Shown one piece after another: positions 42,141 through 45,459 of a stretch of 45,459 bases of DNA; within the stretch, counting starts at the first letter, position 1; each line of letters begins with the position of its first letter. Origin of the DNA: Phycisphaerales bacterium (GTDB lineage: Bacteria; Planctomycetota; Phycisphaerae; Phycisphaerales; UBA1924); contig JARGPA010000025.1 in the NCBI GenBank assembly GCA_029213305.1, positions 1 through 45,459 on the forward strand, in the 5' to 3' direction. The notes below the pieces were generated by a model, which was not told the DNA's origin, did not search any database, and was given only the letters and a program-made list of their open reading frames with translations. The position numbers and the translations under genes were made by a program.

Positions 42141-45100
42141 ATGTCGAAGATCCGAACTGTTCTTGCTCTATGTTCTCTATTGTTGCTCTGCTTTACGGCG
42201 GTTGCAGATGATCGATCACCAAATTCATCCTATTCATCTCTAAAAGCTGGGAATGCTCGGTATTCTGCAGGTGAATCTAATCATCCAAACATTTCTTCTG
42301 AACGATTTACTCAAGCGGGTTCTGAAAACCAGGGTGATCACGCGATCGCGACTGTGATAACTTGTTCGGACTCGCGAGTGCCAGTCGAGCTTTTGTTTGA
42401 TGCAGGAGTCATGGATCTCTTTGTTATTCGGGTTGCAGGGAATGTTTGTGATACGGATGAAATCGGATCGATCGAGTATGGACTTGCTCATGTGAATACG
42501 CCGTTGCTTGTTGTTTTGGGACACACTCAATGTGGTGCGGTTACTGCGGTAACCAACGCAGAGACTGGTCATCCTCATCAACTCGAACGCAACATTCCGC
42601 CTTTGATTGACAATATCAAACCTGCGGTTCGTCGCGCACTCGACTCTTGCTCTGGTTGTGACACTGATACTGTGGTCGAACATGCGATCCAGGAAAATGT
42701 TTGGCAATCAATTGAAGATCTCTTCCAAGATAGTCCGGTTACTCGTAACTTAGTTAATGAAGGAAAAGTGAAAGTCGTTGGAGCGATTTACAATGTTGGA
42801 ACTGGTCAGGTTGAATGGCTTGACGAGTCACCGGTAGCAAGTATTCTTGCGAAGGTTGAATCAAACCCATATCGCGCTACGAATGTGTTCTTTGCATCTG
42901 CATCTGACAATCATTCATCTTCTTCACATGGAACCTCAGGCTCAGACAGAAATACGCATGTTTCTAAAGCAGGCGCACACGGGGCCGCGGCGGTTACTCC
43001 TTTAGAAGTAATCTCTAATAACACACTCCAAACTCTGGAAGCAAAGATTAAAACCGCGGAAAGCGCGACTGTATCTGATTGGGTAAATCTTCAGTCCCCA
43101 GAGCAAAGCAACACCTTGTTTTGGGCTTTGATTCTATTTTCATTCGCAAGTGTCGTTGGTGTGATACTCTGGGATCGTCTCGGTTATCTCAACAAAATGC
43201 CTGTTAGCCTCAAGCTCTATTGTGGAATCTCGATTCTGTTGCTTCTCACACTCTCGATTGGGTTTGAGAGTTTCTTCTTCCAATCAAAGCTTACTCATTA
43301 CGGTGAAGTAGTCCGTCTTCAATCCGAAGCTGAACTTGCGGTCGAACGAGCAGCTCGTCATGAAAACGAGTATATTTTCTCCGTTCTAAGTGACCCTGAT
43401 AAAGCACGAGCATATTACTCGGAGTTTGAGCATGAGCTTCAGGTCCTTGATGAATCAATCAACTCAATGAGAGCTGAAGGAATCGAATCGGATGTTGAAC
43501 AACTGGTATCTCAGTTTTCATCTACTGTGACTGAATACCAAGGCACATTAGAATCAATCAGAATGCAGTACGATGAAATATATTCACTACTAGAACAAAC
43601 CAGCTCAGAATCAAAGAGTCTTCAACTTCATATCGAAGAGCTGCTAGAACAAGAGCACATTGCTCATAGCAAATTTATTGATCAAGGCGCTGATCCAGCG
43701 CTCCTTGCAGAATCTCTCGAACTTATTAGCGCCCTCGAGCTTGTCGAACTGAGTTGGCTCCGTGTGTTAAACGGCCAGTTCAACTACATCATCACAGATG
43801 ATGTAGAACTTGTTCACGATATTGAGCAAGATCTAGGAAAAATGATAATCGCGGTACAATCTGCAAGAGCCACACTCGAGCACGTTAATCCTGCATTACA
43901 TGATATCGTGCGTCTAGAGAAAACACTTGCAGAAGCAGATCATGATGTGTACTCCTTCAGAGACAAGTTTGCGAAGATAGTAAACGACAAACTGATTATT
44001 AAAGAGCTCATTGCGATCTCGCATCATGAGTTTGTGGATCTTGAAACAGCGCTTGAAGCAATGTTGCACCATTCACATGAAAACATGCACATCGCAGAAG
44101 CGTCAGCACATCGAATTTCGATTCTTCTTATCTCAATGGCAATGGTCATTGGTGCACTCGTCGGTTACGTGATGTCCAAGAGTATTGTTGGACCTGTCCG
44201 TGAGATGCTTGCAAGTCTTGAAACTCTTGTGACGGGCGACCTCTCACAGAGAATCACTGTCAATCGTACAGATGAGTTTGGAAAGCTTGGAATCGCTTAC
44301 AATACTGCGACTGACAACCTTGCTCATATGATGGGTGACATTCGCACCGAAGCGAATGAAGTCGCAGATCTTGCGTTGGAAATCTCGAACAACTCAATGC
44401 AAATGACAGAGGGTATCAATGAACAACGCTTGCAGACATCACAGGTGTCCGCAGCCGTTGAAGAGATGTCTGCATCTGTTTCCGAGGTTGCTCAAAGTGC
44501 TCAGGAAGCGTCCTCTGTTTCTGACGAAGCAGGAGAAAAAGCGTCCTACGGCGGCAGTGTGGTCCAAGGAACCATTGGTGGAATGAACGCGATTAGTAAT
44601 CAGGTCAATCAGAGTGTGATCTCAGTCAGCGAGCTCGGTAAGAAGAGTGAGCAGGTTGGGGAAATCGCAAAGGTTATTAATGACATTGCTGATCAGACAA
44701 ATCTCCTCGCTTTGAATGCTGCTATCGAAGCAGCAAGAGCTGGTGAGCACGGACGCGGATTCGCGGTTGTTGCAGATGAAGTTCGTAAACTTGCAGAACG
44801 AACCGCAGTTGCAACACAAGAAGTTGCAGAATCAGTCCAAGCAATCAAGATCGATACGCAGAAAGCAATCGTCTTGATGGAATCAGGCAAGGATAGCGTC
44901 CATGACGGTGTACAGCTTGCAGAACAAGCGGGTTCAGCGCTTGAAGAGATTGTTGACAATGCGAATAACATGACTCCGATGATTCAAGGAATTGCAGCAG
45001 CAGCAACCCAACAGTCTGCAGCTGCCAATGAAATCTCTCGAAGCATTGAACGGATCGACATGGTTACCAATGAGTCAGCTCAAGGAATTGGAGAGGTCGC

Positions 45101-45170
45101 ACATTCTGCGGAAACTCTAACATCCAAATCTGTATCGTTGCAGCAACTCGTTGCTCAGTTTACAATGTAA
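42141..45170 (+). CDS. Exported beta-carbonic anhydrase fused to methyl-accepting chemotaxis protein
   Basis: The protein has 1009 residues in one frame. Residues 1-23 form a signal peptide. A beta-type carbonic anhydrase domain spans about 30-240, with C75-x-D77-x-R79 and H128-x-x-C131, the zinc and catalytic residues, all present, plus R-V-A-G-N and G-S-I-E-Y. A Ser/His-rich linker follows to about 320, then membrane helix 1 (about 326-344), a 14-residue cytoplasmic loop and helix 2 (359-380). Next come about 280 residues of periplasmic helical bundle (HBM-like), helix 3 (659-680), HAMP and an MCP signalling domain with the hairpin tip [14 protein letters not shown] near 850. No C-terminal CheR-binding N-W-E-T-F is present. 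AAGGAG at 42127-42132 fixes the start. The predicted role is sensing CO2/bicarbonate; no other che genes are in the window. Confidence 0.9.
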   Translation: MSKIRTVLALCSLLLLCFTAVADDRSPNSSYSSLKAGNARYSAGESNHPNISSERFTQAGSENQGDHAIATVITCSDSRVPVELLFDAGVMDLFVIRVAGNVCDTDEIGSIEYGLAHVNTPLLVVLGHTQCGAVTAVTNAETGHPHQLERNIPPLIDNIKPAVRRALDSCSGCDTDTVVEHAIQENVWQSIEDLFQDSPVTRNLVNEGKVKVVGAIYNVGTGQVEWLDESPVASILAKVESNPYRATNVFFASASDNHSSSSHGTSGSDRNTHVSKAGAHGAAAVTPLEVISNNTLQTLEAKIKTAESATVSDWVNLQSPEQSNTLFWALILFSFASVVGVILWDRLGYLNKMPVSLKLYCGISILLLLTLSIGFESFFFQSKLTHYGEVVRLQSEAELAVERAARHENEYIFSVLSDPDKARAYYSEFEHELQVLDESINSMRAEGIESDVEQLVSQFSSTVTEYQGTLESIRMQYDEIYSLLEQTSSESKSLQLHIEELLEQEHIAHSKFIDQGADPALLAESLELISALELVELSWLRVLNGQFNYIITDDVELVHDIEQDLGKMIIAVQSARATLEHVNPALHDIVRLEKTLAEADHDVYSFRDKFAKIVNDKLIIKELIAISHHEFVDLETALEAMLHHSHENMHIAEASAHRISILLISMAMVIGALVGYVMSKSIVGPVREMLASLETLVTGDLSQRITVNRTDEFGKLGIAYNTATDNLAHMMGDIRTEANEVADLALEISNNSMQMTEGINEQRLQTSQVSAAVEEMSASVSEVAQSAQEASSVSDEAGEKASYGGSVVQGTIGGMNAISNQVNQSVISVSELGKKSEQVGEIAKVINDIADQTNLLALNAAIEAARAGEHGRGFAVVADEVRKLAERTAVATQEVAESVQAIKIDTQKAIVLMESGKDSVHDGVQLAEQAGSALEEIVDNANNMTPMIQGIAAAATQQSAAANEISRSIERIDMVTNESAQGIGEVAHSAETLTSKSVSLQQLVAQFTM

Positions 45171-45192
45171 ATCATAACCAACTATTCAAATC

Positions 45193-45225
45193 AAATCGTA
45201 TCTGAGAAATCAGATACGATTTTTT
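45193..45225 (+). terminator. Rho-independent terminator of the chemoreceptor gene
   Basis: A perfect 13-bp stem (45193-45205 and 45210-45222) with a GAAA tetraloop runs into a T-run to 45225. The remaining bases to 45459 hold no gene or RNA that I can recognise. Confidence 0.92.
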
Positions 45226-45459
45226 AATTCATGTTCTGGTAATTACACAGATAAACTACCGAAGATTCGTAGACTCATGATTCAGTAAGAAATATCAGAC
45301 GTGCTTGAGCATCAACAGAAGTGCGGACCAGAGTACTGAATAGTCTTCTAGCTAAGAATAGCTCTTTGCTTGTTCATAATCACTCGGTTGAAATCATTAC
45401 AGATAATTGGTGAAGTATTCATCTATCAACTTACAGATTTGTTGTGTGCATGATTGTAC

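Noticed and set aside
45226..45459. A gene or RNA at the right edge
   Set aside because: No long frame with a start signal, no tRNA-like fold and no domain was recognised.

Overview
The window looks like chromosome of a planctomycete of the class Phycisphaerae. The reasons are: secreted proteins ending in a dockerin-like tag that finishes F-G-A-G-C-P, TIGR02999-type ECF sigma factors translationally coupled to Ser/Thr kinases with TPR repeats, an animal-type haem peroxidase, an NfeD/FloA cluster, and a moderate base composition (about half G+C by eye). I see no insertion sequence, prophage, CRISPR array, tRNA or rRNA, and the genes look like ordinary chromosomal genes. Taxonomy is inferred, not tested.

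Left part (1-5.5 kb), all minus strand: the first 13 codons of sucC, a small exported protein, an MFS transporter, and a 988-residue exported protein with a LamG-like domain and dockerin-type calcium loops. Next (5.7-11.9 kb, plus strand): a fumarylacetoacetase-family hydrolase, then a membrane-microdomain cluster made of an NfeD protease-like protein, a short NfeD, a half-length FloA paralogue and full FloA. It ends with a zinc-ribbon membrane protein that carries an internal duplication.

Middle (11.9-26.6 kb): mostly housekeeping genes in short runs. These are a DUF255 thioredoxin-like protein with a DsbD-alpha-like tail, a lipoprotein, an ALDH7-type dehydrogenase with rpiA, sulfotransferase-crcB-sixA, an alpha/beta-hydrolase lipoprotein, and a DUF368 lipid-carrier transporter converging on lgt-tatD. 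They are followed by nnrD and an exported TraB-like protein with a pseudopilin-like insertion.

Right part (26.8-45.2 kb): secreted proteins and signalling. Four proteins carry the F-F-D-V-S dockerin tag: a haem peroxidase, a metzincin/beta-helix protein, a beta-helix protein and an LVIVD-repeat protein. They surround two ECF sigma factor plus membrane Ser/Thr kinase pairs and a methyltransferase. The last gene is the most striking: one reading frame encodes an exported beta-type carbonic anhydrase with all catalytic residues, joined to a full methyl-accepting chemotaxis receptor. This is a candidate CO2/bicarbonate chemoreceptor.

A second, less obvious pattern is at the starts of genes. Many housekeeping genes lack a Shine-Dalgarno sequence and instead have a TANNNT-like hexamer ending 5-8 bases before the start codon, as expected for leaderless mRNAs. 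Most exported and signalling genes have clear AGGAG-type sites. Several gene starts given here rest on that reading.
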